A DNA stretch of 64,000 bases from an uncultured Cryomorphaceae bacterium (GCA_913009655.1 CAJVWI010000003.1:62001-126000), one strand, 5' to 3'; counted from the stretch's first letter, positions 9,173-17,456 are shown. The notes: generated by a model from the letters alone, not told the origin. Numbers and translations are program-made.

Positions 9173-9868
9173 CTAATCAATGGAGTTAATTGAGGACAAT
9201 AAAAGATAAATGGGAATACTTGCAAAAGCTAAAGAAATGATCACAGAAAAGGATTTACCAATTATTTCAATTATTGGTGTGTACTTCGGATGATTGATTC
9301 CTAAAGTTTGAAATGAGCTTGAGAAACCATGCCAAAGATGAAAACCAAGTCCCATCATTGAAATAACATAAAAAACAGCATACCAGGGTTGTTGAAATGC
9401 CGCAACAGTAATCGAATAAAGATCTTTTAATTCAGCGCCATCATTAGTCAAGTAAGTGGGGATATTTCCAAAATGCATTTCATACCAAAAACTCTTCATA
9501 TGAATGATAAGAAATACAAGTGTTAAGGTGCCTAAAATGGCCATGTTTCTCGATGACCATGAGGCATTTGCCTTTCCATTATACTTTACATATCTCGTTT
9601 CTCTAGCAGCTTTGTTACTGCGCGCTAATAATAATCCATCAATTGAATGTAAAACTATACTGCCATAAAGCAGGTAGCTGACCATCTTTATCAATGGAAA
9701 TGTGGTCATAAAATGAGCATAGCTATTGAACATTTCTTTGTTGCCTGTTAACAGTGGTAGGTTTCCAAGTAAATGAACCACTAAGAACGAGCACAAAAAA
9801 AGACCAGTTAGGGCCATCCAATATTTTCGAGCCAATGATGATCTTATGAGTCCTGCGGATAAATCCAT
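9173..9868 (-). CDS. sdhC: Succinate dehydrogenase cytochrome b subunit
   Basis: Membrane anchor of complex II. I choose the ATG at 9868 (MDLSAGLIRSSLARKYWMAL). An upstream TTG would add 21 residues that no family member needs and would run into the promoter. The 231 residues have about five membrane helices, with His residues placed as in diheme B-type subunits: FLVVHLLGN, SIVLHSIDG, LIIHMKSFW and GLGFHLWHGF. Being a single polypeptide, it replaces the separate SdhC and SdhD of proteobacteria. First gene of the sdhCAB operon; its promoter lies at 9898-9931. Confidence 0.93.
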   Translation of the reverse strand: MDLSAGLIRSSLARKYWMALTGLFLCSFLVVHLLGNLPLLTGNKEMFNSYAHFMTTFPLIKMVSYLLYGSIVLHSIDGLLLARSNKAARETRYVKYNGKANASWSSRNMAILGTLTLVFLIIHMKSFWYEMHFGNIPTYLTNDGAELKDLYSITVAAFQQPWYAVFYVISMMGLGFHLWHGFSSSFQTLGINHPKYTPIIEIIGKSFSVIISLAFASIPIYLLLSSINSID

Positions 9869-9897
9869 AATTAATTTTGAGATAGAAATAATATTTA

Positions 9898-9931
9898 CAA
9901 AAGTAAGTCCAAAAGGCAAAAGAAAGTTCAA
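9898..9931 (-). promoter_or_regulatory. Promoter of the sdhCAB operon
   Basis: On the minus strand TTG (9931-9929, part of TTTG), then 23 nt, then TACTTTTG (9905-9898). Both elements and their spacing match the Bacteroidota consensus TTG-N17-23-TAnnTTTG. The leader to the sdhC ATG is roughly 25 nt, and it supports the chosen sdhC start. Confidence 0.7.
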
Positions 9932-9938
9932 AGATGAT

Positions 9939-9965
9939 ACCTTTTAAAGGATGACACTAAAAGGT
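9939..9965. repeat. Inverted repeat between the divergent sdhC and pepP promoters
   Basis: ACCTTTTA (9939-9946) and TAAAAGGT (9958-9965) are exact inverted copies separated by 11 bp. They are flanked on both sides by GATA/TATC, so the symmetry extends further with a 3-bp offset. It lies upstream of the sdhC -33 element and abuts the pepP -7 element. A shared operator is possible but unproven. Confidence 0.45.
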
Positions 9966-9967
9966 GT

Positions 9968-9975
9968 TATCTTCG
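9968..9975 (+). promoter_or_regulatory. Candidate -7 element of pepP
   Basis: TATCTTCG matches TAnnTTTG at seven of eight positions and ends six nucleotides before the ATG at 9982. No TTG at standard distance was found upstream. Confidence 0.4.
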
Positions 9976-9981
9976 TTAATT

Positions 9982-11277
9982 ATGAAATATCATCGCTTAA
10001 ATCCTGAAATTTTTAATAAAAATCGGCAACGTTTTACCAATTTAATGGAGCCTAATTCATTGGCCCTGTTTCATTCAAATGATATTTATCCTACAAGTGC
10101 AGACGGGACAATGCCGTTCAAACAAGCTACAGATATTTTTTGGCTCTCAGGGATTGATCAGGAAGACTCTATTTTAATGGTTTTTCCAGATGCAAAAAGA
10201 GAGGAGAATAAAGAGATACTTTTTTTAACTGAAACAAATGATCGTATAGCTGTATGGGAAGGAGCTAAACTTTCTAAAGAAGATGCTTTTAAGGTTAGTG
10301 GGATTAGAACAGTTTATTGGTTGAGTGAATTTGACCGAGTCATAAAAGAATTAATGAGTCAGGCTAAAAATGTATACCTCCTGACCCAGGAACACCTAAG
10401 AAGGAATACGCCTGTTGAAACCCGGGAAATGAGGATCAATAAGAATTTCAAATCTTCCTATCCAATCCATATTTATTTGAGATCTGCACCGATATTAAAT
10501 TCTTTGAGAGCAGTAAAAAGTGATTTAGAAATTGATGTAATGCAAACAGCGGCCAATATTACTGCCGCCGGATTTAATCGGGTTTTAAATTTTTTAAAGC
10601 CCGGATGCTGGGAGCATGAAATAGAAGCAGAATTTATTCATGAATTTGTTAAGAGTCGCTCAAGAGGTTTTGCATATTCGCCTATAATTGGGAGTGGCTC
10701 AAATGCTTGTGTTTTGCATTATTTAGAAAATAACAAACAGTGTATTAAAGGTGATCTAGTGTTAATTGATGTTGGTGCAGAGTATGCAAATTATGCATGT
10801 GATGTCACGCGCTGCTTTCCTGTTAGTGGTAAATTTACAGACCGTCAAAAAGAAGTATATGGGGCTGTCTTACGAGTAGAAAAAGCTTCAATAGGACTGT
10901 TACGCCCTGGTGTGATTTTATCCGAGTATCATGTTCAAGTGGGAGAACTGATGACAAAAGAGCTTTTGAGTCTAGGTCTCCTTTCAAAGAATGATATAGA
11001 TAATCAAGATCCTCTTTGGCCTGCATACAAGAAATACTTTATGCATGGAACATCTCATTATCTTGGTCTGGATGTACATGATTATGGTTTATGGGACGGA
11101 ACACCAATAGCGGAAGGAATGGTTTTTACATGTGAACCAGGCATTTATATCCCGGAGGAAGGTATTGGTATCCGAATTGAAGATGATATAGTTATCACAG
11201 CTGAAGGTCATATTAATCTAACAAAAGATATCCCAAAAGAGATAGTTGATATTGAGGCTGCGATGGCTAAAATTTGA
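9982..11277 (+). CDS. pepP: Xaa-Pro aminopeptidase (aminopeptidase P, M24B)
   Basis: Removes an N-terminal residue preceding proline. I take the ATG at 9982 (MKYHRLNPEIFNKNRQRF), because the candidate -7 box lies between it and the upstream GTG. The N-terminal creatinase-like domain is residues ~1-175. The pita-bread catalytic domain follows, with metal ligands in LVLIDVGAEYANYACDVTRC (Asp pair), HGTSHYLGLDVHDYG (His), MVFTCEPGIYIPEEG (Glu) and GIRIEDD (Glu). The cytoplasmic enzyme is about 431 residues. Its stop TGA overlaps the next ATG (TGATG), so the methyltransferase is translationally coupled. Confidence 0.93.
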   Translation: MKYHRLNPEIFNKNRQRFTNLMEPNSLALFHSNDIYPTSADGTMPFKQATDIFWLSGIDQEDSILMVFPDAKREENKEILFLTETNDRIAVWEGAKLSKEDAFKVSGIRTVYWLSEFDRVIKELMSQAKNVYLLTQEHLRRNTPVETREMRINKNFKSSYPIHIYLRSAPILNSLRAVKSDLEIDVMQTAANITAAGFNRVLNFLKPGCWEHEIEAEFIHEFVKSRSRGFAYSPIIGSGSNACVLHYLENNKQCIKGDLVLIDVGAEYANYACDVTRCFPVSGKFTDRQKEVYGAVLRVEKASIGLLRPGVILSEYHVQVGELMTKELLSLGLLSKNDIDNQDPLWPAYKKYFMHGTSHYLGLDVHDYGLWDGTPIAEGMVFTCEPGIYIPEEGIGIRIEDDIVITAEGHINLTKDIPKEIVDIEAAMAKI

Positions 11278-12113
11278 TGAAAAAATATCTGCGTTCTTTT
11301 TTTTATGCTTTAAGCCCCCAGGGTAGAAGATTATTCCGGCGTTTTGTTTATTTCCCTCTGGATACCTATTTCAAATTAAGAGGAAAAATCTTTTATAATG
11401 GAATAGAATTACCGTTGCCAGGAGAAATATTCACTGGTGGAGGTGACTTTTTGAAAAATGGATTTATATTCAAAAAATATTTTATTGAACTTGGAAAGTT
11501 ATCAAAGAATAATGATGTTTTAGATGTGGGTTCAGGGCTAGGAAGAATGGCAATCCCATTGACCGATTTTTTAGATGAGAACAATAAATATGAAGGTTTT
11601 GATATTGTCAGAACTGCTGTAATTGATTGTCAGAATAGGATTAGTTCAAAATTTCCTAATTTCTCGTTTCAACATGCTTCTTTAGAAAATGATCTTTATT
11701 CAAGTAAGGGAAAATCGGCTCAAGAATATGTTTTTCCATTTGAAAAAAATACTTTTGATTTTGCCTGGGCAACAAGTGTTTTTACTCATTTAGAGCCGGA
11801 TGGAGTAATGAATTATTTGAGTGAGGCAAGAAGAGTAATTCGCCCAGGGGGAAGGTTTTTAGCGACTTTTTTTCTTATGGATGAGGAATCAAAAAAGTGT
11901 TCATTAAATTCCCAATACCCATTTAAGTTTAAAATCAAAAACACTTGGTATATGGACAAAAACACAAAAGGTGCTAATGTTGCATTTGATAGTAAAATAA
12001 TTATAGATTGGGCTAAAGACGCTGGTTGGAAGACTACTAATGTTTATTTTGGAAGATGGTCAGGTAGATCAGGTGAAACTACTGATTTTCAAGATATAAT
12101 TGTATTTCATTAA
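11277..12113 (+). CDS. Class I SAM-dependent methyltransferase
   Basis: The start is the ATG at 11277 sharing one base with the pepP stop. The 278-residue protein has a hydrophobic/aromatic-basic N-terminus (MKKYLRSFFYALSPQGRRLF), then the SAM-binding motif I DVLDVGSGLGRM near residue 79-90, an acidic motif II (YEGFDI), and DFAWATSVFTHLEPDGVMNY, typical of the Methyltransf_11/25 group. PGGRFLATFFLMDEE follows the core. The substrate cannot be read; the N-terminal region resembles those of enzymes acting on membrane or sugar substrates. It is the first of three genes that may be co-transcribed with the SDR/ALDH pair, although a separate promoter is seen before the SDR. Confidence 0.8.
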   Translation: MKKYLRSFFYALSPQGRRLFRRFVYFPLDTYFKLRGKIFYNGIELPLPGEIFTGGGDFLKNGFIFKKYFIELGKLSKNNDVLDVGSGLGRMAIPLTDFLDENNKYEGFDIVRTAVIDCQNRISSKFPNFSFQHASLENDLYSSKGKSAQEYVFPFEKNTFDFAWATSVFTHLEPDGVMNYLSEARRVIRPGGRFLATFFLMDEESKKCSLNSQYPFKFKIKNTWYMDKNTKGANVAFDSKIIIDWAKDAGWKTTNVYFGRWSGRSGETTDFQDIIVFH

Positions 12114-12130
12114 TAAAATAAACCCTTTAT

Positions 12131-12138
12131 TACCTTCA
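12131..12138 (+). promoter_or_regulatory. Weak candidate -7 element before the SDR gene
   Basis: TACCTTCA matches TAnnTTTG at six of eight positions and ends four nucleotides before the ATG at 12143. No -33 TTG at proper spacing. Listed because its placement repeats that of other genes in this window. Confidence 0.25.
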
Positions 12139-12142
12139 CAAA

Positions 12143-12931
12143 ATGGAAAGTACACTAATTGGAAAGACTGCCCTTGTTGGAGGAAGTACTCAAGGCATTG
12201 GTAAAGCAACTGCGAAATTGTTGGCAGATAAAGGAGCTTCTATTGTTCTTTTAGCCAGAAATATTGATAAGCTCAAAAAAACTCGACTAGAATTAAATAC
12301 GGAAATGGGTCAAATTCATTCTATTTTAGTTGCTGACTTTAATAACCCAAATAAGGTTACGGAAGTTGTTAAAGGATATATCAAAGAAGAAAATGATATT
12401 AATATTCTTGTAAATAATACAGGAGGTCCTCCAGCTGGATCAATATTGAATTCTTCTTCTCAGAATTTTAACGATGCATTCACGAATCATTTAATAAATA
12501 ATCACAATTTAGCAAGGTTATTAATTCCCGGAATGAAAAAATCAGGATATGGTAGAATAATAAATATTATTAGTACATCTGTAAAGGCTCCTTTAAACGG
12601 ATTGGGCGTTAGTAATACAGTTAGAGCTGCAGTGGCTAATTGGTCAAAAACATTATCCAATGAACTGGCATTAGATGCGATAACAGTAAATAATGTTCTT
12701 CCTGGAGCTACTTTGACAGAGAGGTTGACAAATATTATTGCTGATAGAGCTTTAAAAGATGAATTGGATCAATTTATTGTTAAAGAAAAAATGTTAAATG
12801 AAATACCCATGAAGAGATTTGCCGAACCAAATGAGATTGCAGCAGCTGTAGCTTTTCTAGCTTCATCTGAAGCGTCTTACATCACTGGCATAAATTTACC
12901 TGTAGATGGTGGAAGAACTCCAAATTTATAG
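12143..12931 (+). CDS. Atypical SDR-family protein lacking the YxxxK catalytic pair
   Basis: 262 residues with a classical SDR Rossmann fold: GGSTQGIGKATAKLL (13-27) replaces the usual TGxxxGIG, NNTGGPPAG (91-99) replaces NNAG, and GRIINIISTS supplies the catalytic Ser region (137-146). Where active SDRs have YxxxK this protein has S157-N158-T159-V160-R161 (GVSNTVRAAVANW), so the proton-relay Tyr and Lys are absent. The C-terminus (ASYITGINLPVDGGRTPNL) is normal. The gene is 3 bp before an aldehyde dehydrogenase of the aminomuconate type. Such BKR-like SDRs with imperfect tetrads are a known subgroup; the reaction here is unknown and it may be non-redox. Confidence 0.85.
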   Translation: MESTLIGKTALVGGSTQGIGKATAKLLADKGASIVLLARNIDKLKKTRLELNTEMGQIHSILVADFNNPNKVTEVVKGYIKEENDINILVNNTGGPPAGSILNSSSQNFNDAFTNHLINNHNLARLLIPGMKKSGYGRIINIISTSVKAPLNGLGVSNTVRAAVANWSKTLSNELALDAITVNNVLPGATLTERLTNIIADRALKDELDQFIVKEKMLNEIPMKRFAEPNEIAAAVAFLASSEASYITGINLPVDGGRTPNL

Positions 12932-12934
12932 CCC

Positions 12935-14377
12935 ATGAAAATTGATAATTATATCGATGGAGTATTTATTAAGCCATCAAGTGGCGAGTACTTGGACAAT
13001 ATAGATCCTTCTACTGGAAAAATATATGGTCAAATACCAAAAAGCAATTATAAAGATGTTGCTGATGCGATTCAATCAGCAAAAAAAGCATTTTCTCTAT
13101 GGTCTAAATTAACTTCTGCTGATAGATCTAATCATCTCATGCGAGTTGCTGATAGGATAGAACAAAGATTAGAGGAATTGGCTTTAGCTGAATCAAAAGA
13201 CAATGGTAAACCATTGAAAGTAGCCAGAACAGTTGATATCCCCCGGGCTGTTGATAATTTTCGTTTTTTTGCTTCTGCAATTCTGCATGAGAATAGCGAG
13301 ATACATGACGTAGGAGATAATGGATTTAATTACACACTTCGTCGTCCTGTTGGCGTAGTTGCTTGTATTTCTCCCTGGAATCTTCCATTATATTTATTCA
13401 CATGGAAAATAGCTCCGGCTTTAGCAGCTGGAAACACAGTTGTTGCCAAGCCATCAGAAATAACCCCTGCAACTGCTTTTCTTTTGAGTACAATCTTAGA
13501 TGAGGTAAATTTCCCAAAGGGTGTATTGAATATTATTCACGGGACAGGATTAGAGGTAGGAGAACCTCTTGTTAGCCACCCGGATGTTCCTATAATTTCT
13601 TTTACTGGTGGAACTGTAACTGGTGAGAGAATCAATAAAATTGCAGCTTCATCATTCAAAAAGATTAGTCTTGAGTTGGGAGGTAAAAACCCTAATGTTA
13701 TTTTCTCAGACTGTGACTTTGAGCAAATGATAAAAACCACTCTTAAATCTTCATTTTCCAATCAGGGTCAGATCTGTCTTTGTGGAAGTAGAATTATTGT
13801 CGAGAAATCAATTTATGATCGTTTTCTAATTTCTTTTATTGCTAAAACAAAAAAGTTAAGAATAGGTCCCCCATCGGATCCAACCACCCAAATTGGAGCC
13901 ATTGTCTCTGCTGACCATAAAGAGAAAATATTATCTTATATAAAATTAGCAGAGAGCGAAGGGGGTAAAATAGAATGTGGTGGAGAATCTGTCGTTGTCG
14001 ATGGTGATAATTCAGGTGGGTATTATATATCCCCTACGATAATTACTGGACTTGATATGAATTGTAGGACTAACCAGGAAGAGATTTTTGGACCGGTGGT
14101 TACAGTAATGCCATTTGATTCTGAAGATGAGGCTTTAGAACTTGCTAATAATTCTAAATATGGTTTGGCATCAACAATATGGACCAATGATTTAAAAAAA
14201 GCCCATCGAGTTGCAAATAATATATACACCGGAATTGTATGGGTAAACAGTTGGCTCGTTCGTGATCTTCGTACCCCATTTGGAGGTGTTAAAAATAGTG
14301 GTGTTGGTCGAGAAGGAGGTTTTGAATCTCTGCAGTTTTTTACGGAGCCGAAAAATATATATATAGATTTAAAATAA
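12935..14377 (+). CDS. Aldehyde dehydrogenase, 2-aminomuconate/2-hydroxymuconate-semialdehyde type
   Basis: NAD-dependent oxidation of an aldehyde to a carboxylate. The 480 residues contain ACISPWNLPLYLFTWKIAPA, the cofactor turn FTGGTVTGERI (G-rich), SLELGGKNPNVIF with the general-base Glu, and NQGQICLCGSR with catalytic Cys281. EEIFGPVVTVMPF and the closing PFGGVKNSGVGREGG follow. The overall pattern, especially GGTVTG and LYLFTWKIAPALAAGN, is closest to ALDH8/aminomuconate-semialdehyde dehydrogenases of kynurenine breakdown; other semialdehyde substrates remain possible. It is paired with the SDR 3 bp upstream, and a kynurenine-formamidase-like gene lies 5 kb away. A strong terminator follows at once. 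Confidence 0.88.
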   Translation: MKIDNYIDGVFIKPSSGEYLDNIDPSTGKIYGQIPKSNYKDVADAIQSAKKAFSLWSKLTSADRSNHLMRVADRIEQRLEELALAESKDNGKPLKVARTVDIPRAVDNFRFFASAILHENSEIHDVGDNGFNYTLRRPVGVVACISPWNLPLYLFTWKIAPALAAGNTVVAKPSEITPATAFLLSTILDEVNFPKGVLNIIHGTGLEVGEPLVSHPDVPIISFTGGTVTGERINKIAASSFKKISLELGGKNPNVIFSDCDFEQMIKTTLKSSFSNQGQICLCGSRIIVEKSIYDRFLISFIAKTKKLRIGPPSDPTTQIGAIVSADHKEKILSYIKLAESEGGKIECGGESVVVDGDNSGGYYISPTIITGLDMNCRTNQEEIFGPVVTVMPFDSEDEALELANNSKYGLASTIWTNDLKKAHRVANNIYTGIVWVNSWLVRDLRTPFGGVKNSGVGREGGFESLQFFTEPKNIYIDLK

Positions 14378-14404
14378 AAAAACCCCAGCAAAGCTGGGGT
14401 TTTT
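14378..14404. terminator. Rho-independent terminator after the ALDH gene
   Basis: The stem AACCCCAGC (14381-14389), loop AAA, and GCTGGGGTT (14393-14401) is followed by a T run and preceded by an A run, so it can work in both directions. It lies between convergent genes. Confidence 0.93.
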
Positions 14405-14508
14405 GTAGAGAGATTTAATCAACAAATATCTGTTAACTCTTAATCACCTAAACACATAATCTCTCTATGTGTGATATATCTCAAATTGCATGCCAAGATT
14501 ATAAAAAT

Positions 14509-15111
14509 TTAAAATTTATATCCTAAAGTCAATAAAAATTGAGAATTGGCATTGCTTAAAGGAACTCCTTCAAATATTCCGAGTGTTGGGTCAAATGATG
14601 CATTATAGGCTAAATCAGCAGTTAATTTAAATATATCCAATCCTACCCCTAATCGATATCCTAATTTAAAAGTATCAAAGCTTTCTTTAAATGTATTATT
14701 TAATTGAAAGACACCATTTAATCCAGCTTGAGCTCTTAAAATTTTGAAAATTCTGAATCCTGGAGAAATTGCTAATTGAAGTGTTTGCGAAGTCAATGTC
14801 TGGTATGTTGGAAGACTCAATGAATCAGCGGCCCCAATGGTTAATTTAGTCTTGTTATAAGCATATAATGATTCGAAGGACAAATATTGTGTTGAACTTC
14901 TGTATTCACGAATAGTGAGACCTGCATGCCATCCACTAAATGAATTTATGTCCTCGATTATTTGGCTGGCAGAAGAGAGGGCGCTGTCAACACCAAGAGT
15001 CCCGGTGTTATAGTTAACTCCGCCTTGCAGATAAAATTTTAATCCCTCAGACTGAGATTTGCATGTCAAGCCAAGCGTCATGAGTAAAATGGTCCAAATT
15101 AATTGTGGCAT
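14509..15111 (-). CDS. Putative outer-membrane beta-barrel protein
   Basis: Not recognised specifically. The 200 residues begin with a signal peptide (MPQLIWTILLMTLGLTCKSQ) and then carry alternating strands (GLKFYLQGGVNYNTGTLG, TQYLSFESLYAYNKTKLTIG, GYRLGVGLDIFKLTADLAYN). The chain ends FLLTLGYKF, with the terminal aromatic residue expected of barrels inserted by the BAM machinery. It lies downstream of a T9SS-secreted protein gene on the same strand, 66 bp away. Convergent with the ALDH gene. Confidence 0.65.
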   Translation of the reverse strand: MPQLIWTILLMTLGLTCKSQSEGLKFYLQGGVNYNTGTLGVDSALSSASQIIEDINSFSGWHAGLTIREYRSSTQYLSFESLYAYNKTKLTIGAADSLSLPTYQTLTSQTLQLAISPGFRIFKILRAQAGLNGVFQLNNTFKESFDTFKLGYRLGVGLDIFKLTADLAYNASFDPTLGIFEGVPLSNANSQFLLTLGYKF

Positions 15112-15177
15112 CTCCGTATTAAATATTAAATCGATGGGTTTAATTATAAAACACCAAATTCATGCCAAAAGGAGTCT

Positions 15178-15990
15178 TTAGTGCGAAATATTGAGCTTTT
15201 CCTCGAATTTCTGTCCGTTTTCAAGGACTAAATGAAGATGGTACCACCCATTGGGTAATTCTGATACGTCTATTAATTTACCGACCTGGTCAATAGGTTT
15301 CCAATCTGATTTTAAAACAGTCTTACCTGAGAGGTTTCGAAGGATAATTGTTCCTTTTTGATTTGCCTTTTGATTTGCAATGTTTATGTAATTATTAGCA
15401 GGGTTGGGATAGATAATTAAAGGATTTATGAATCGCTCGCCAACGCTTAAAGTGTTCTTTTTTAAAGTTTGAGTATTGAGAAGCAAGACGTCACCGCTTG
15501 GAGCATTATTTCCATTTGCAAAAATTCCTGCAGCATATACTATGACGCTATCTGGAGATGAGCCTGAATTCCAAATGAAACTCCAAGATTTTTCTCCTGC
15601 ACTCGGTGAGTTACTTCCACTAGTATGAGTTATAAAATTAGTTGATTTGACTTGACTAATTCCGCTAATCCCTGACATGACCCCTTGATGTTGTCCAAGG
15701 CTTTCAATGGATGATTCAAAACCCATTGTAGGTATACTAGCTCCATTAGACTTAGAGGTAACGGTAATAGAGTAATCCGTATTTGAGATAAACCCATCAG
15801 TAGGAATATTTGAGCTTATGGAAATAGTTTCTGAGGAGGCAGAAGGTCCACTATGACAATAAGCAGTAAAGCAAGTATTGTTGTTGCTTTTAGGTGAGCC
15901 TGTTTTTCCAGCAGGAGCCCCATTTTTATATGTTAAAGCAGGGAATGAAAACACTAGTATTGAAATAACAAAGAGGACTCGAGTTTTCAT
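15178..15990 (-). CDS. T9SS-sorted choice-anchor V-type secreted protein
   Basis: I use the ATG at 15990 (MKTRVLFVISILVFSFPALT), which starts a clean signal peptide. Just after it, GAPAGKTGSPKSNNNTC and CHSG resemble the choice-anchor V/reelin-like domain, in which a heme-like CxxCH usually occurs; here the motif is CFTAYCH, i.e. Cx4CH. The middle is an Ig-like beta domain. The last ~75 residues are a T9SS type A sorting domain (LIIYPNPANNYINI, SELPNGWYHLHLVLENG), so the protein should cross the outer membrane and be anchored at or released from the surface. Total 270 residues. A TACTTTTG box lies 31 bp upstream. Confidence 0.8.
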   Translation of the reverse strand: MKTRVLFVISILVFSFPALTYKNGAPAGKTGSPKSNNNTCFTAYCHSGPSASSETISISSNIPTDGFISNTDYSITVTSKSNGASIPTMGFESSIESLGQHQGVMSGISGISQVKSTNFITHTSGSNSPSAGEKSWSFIWNSGSSPDSVIVYAAGIFANGNNAPSGDVLLLNTQTLKKNTLSVGERFINPLIIYPNPANNYINIANQKANQKGTIILRNLSGKTVLKSDWKPIDQVGKLIDVSELPNGWYHLHLVLENGQKFEEKLNISH

Positions 15991-16021
15991 GAACAAATTA
16001 TTTTAAGGTATCGTACTGATC

Positions 16022-16029
16022 CAAAAGTA
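16022..16029 (-). promoter_or_regulatory. Candidate -7 element for the T9SS-sorted protein gene
   Basis: Minus-strand TACTTTTG is an exact match to TAnnTTTG, 31 nt upstream of the ATG at 15990. No -33 TTG at standard spacing was identified. Confidence 0.4.
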
Positions 16030-16119
16030 ACTAATAATTTTAGTGGATTAAAATAATGCCTGTTTTAATTGATGATTATAATTGTTTGAAGCAACTGATC
16101 CAGGCTATGGAAAGAATGA

Positions 16120-17319
16120 TTATTTCATCAAAGTATGAATGGTAATTTCCGGCCATATTCCAACTCTTCCTGGAAATGCTAAATATCCGAAGCCTCGATT
16201 CACATAAAGACTCTTTCTTGTTTTTTCATCTGTATAACTTCCAGCCCATTTTGGATATTTAAATTGAACAGGACTCCATTTTATCCATCCGGGAATTTCA
16301 ATCCCAAACTGCATTCCATGAGTATGACCACTCAAGGTTAAGGGAATATTTGATTCATGCTTAACTACTTCAGCATCGAAATGAGAGGGGTCATGGCTCA
16401 ACAATATTTTAGGCGTTTTTGGATCTAAGTCTTTTAGGGCAATATTTAAATCCCCGTATTGAGGGAAAGGTGGGTTGCCCCAATTTTCAACCCCAACCAT
16501 ATCTAAACTCTCGCCATTTTTTACAATTTTGAAATTTTCATTTCTTAAAAGTTTCCACCCTAATTTTTTATGCATCTCCAATAGGTTTTGCATGTTTTGA
16601 TTTTTGGCGTCAAGGCTATCCCATTTTACATAGTCCCCGTAATCATGATTTCCTAAAATGCTAAAAACACCATAAGGGGCATTAATTTTTTTAAATAAAT
16701 CTAACCAGGGAGTCATTTCAGAATAAACATTATTCACGAGATCTCCAGTAAAGACTATTGCATCGACGTTTTGTTCTAAAATCATATTAACTCCAATTTC
16801 AACTTCTTTAAAGTCTATAAAACTACCAGAGTGGATATCACTAATTTGAAGAATTTTGAATCCACTAAATTCGTTTGGAAGTCCTTTAATGGCTACAGAA
16901 TTATTTAATATCCGATATTGCGATCTGCCCCGAAATATTCCGTGAAGAATGCCAATAAATGGAACTGCAGCGAGACCCCATCCAATTATCGCAACGAATC
17001 GACGTCTACTTAGCCATTCTCCGGAAACAAATCGGTTACTAGTTCTATATAAATCTTCTACTGCACCCAGGAAAATAGGTATGAGTTTCGGTACACCAAT
17101 TAGTATTGTATAACCTATAATAAGATTTAATAATATCAAATTATGATTTTGAGGATCATAAATCGTTACGGAATATATAATAAGTAGATATCCGATAACA
17201 TTAAATATCCAGTATGCTCTTTCAAATATTTTAGATAACTGCAAGGCCTTAAAAACTTGAAAGGCATAAAAATCTAAAGCAAAAACCATTAAAAGGATAA
17301 TAAGAAAAATGAACTTCAT
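16120..17319 (-). CDS. Membrane-anchored metallophosphoesterase (YaeI-like)
   Basis: The 399 residues start with several hydrophobic helices (residues ~1-25, 35-55, 60-85, then a short helix after RRRFVAIIGWGLAAVPFIG). The calcineurin-like phosphoesterase domain follows, with all five metal motifs in order: ILQISDIHSGS, VFTGDLVNN, SILGNHDYGDY, LLSHDPSHF and LSGHTHGMQFG. A dinuclear-metal phosphoesterase of this type acts on a membrane-linked or periplasmic phosphoester. In related proteins the substrates include UDP-diacylglucosamine-like lipids, but the substrate here is unknown. Single gene, divergent from the histidine kinase. Confidence 0.88.
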   Translation of the reverse strand: MKFIFLIILLMVFALDFYAFQVFKALQLSKIFERAYWIFNVIGYLLIIYSVTIYDPQNHNLILLNLIIGYTILIGVPKLIPIFLGAVEDLYRTSNRFVSGEWLSRRRFVAIIGWGLAAVPFIGILHGIFRGRSQYRILNNSVAIKGLPNEFSGFKILQISDIHSGSFIDFKEVEIGVNMILEQNVDAIVFTGDLVNNVYSEMTPWLDLFKKINAPYGVFSILGNHDYGDYVKWDSLDAKNQNMQNLLEMHKKLGWKLLRNENFKIVKNGESLDMVGVENWGNPPFPQYGDLNIALKDLDPKTPKILLSHDPSHFDAEVVKHESNIPLTLSGHTHGMQFGIEIPGWIKWSPVQFKYPKWAGSYTDEKTRKSLYVNRGFGYLAFPGRVGIWPEITIHTLMK

Positions 17320-17353
17320 CTTTTTGTCTTAAGATTTTAAATGAGCTGCAAAA

Positions 17354-17392
17354 ATGATGATATTATTTATAATGATAATATACTATCATCAT
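17354..17392. repeat. Inverted repeat in the phosphoesterase/histidine-kinase intergenic region
   Basis: ATGATGATA (17354-17362) and TATCATCAT (17384-17392) are exact inverted copies around a 21-bp AT-rich centre. The position midway between divergent genes suits an operator, but the AT-richness makes chance occurrence more likely than usual. Confidence 0.35.
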
Positions 17393-17443
17393 CAATATTT
17401 TACTTTTTTTTTTAGAAAAAATTATTGAATAAAGAAGACCGAC

Positions 17444-17451
17444 TAACTTAG
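17444..17451 (+). promoter_or_regulatory. Candidate -7 element of the histidine kinase gene
   Basis: TAACTTAG matches TAnnTTTG at seven of eight positions, five nucleotides before the ATG at 17457. A TTG (17425-17427) lies 16 nt upstream, just short of the usual 17-23 nt. Confidence 0.45.
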
Positions 17452-17456
17452 CATCT

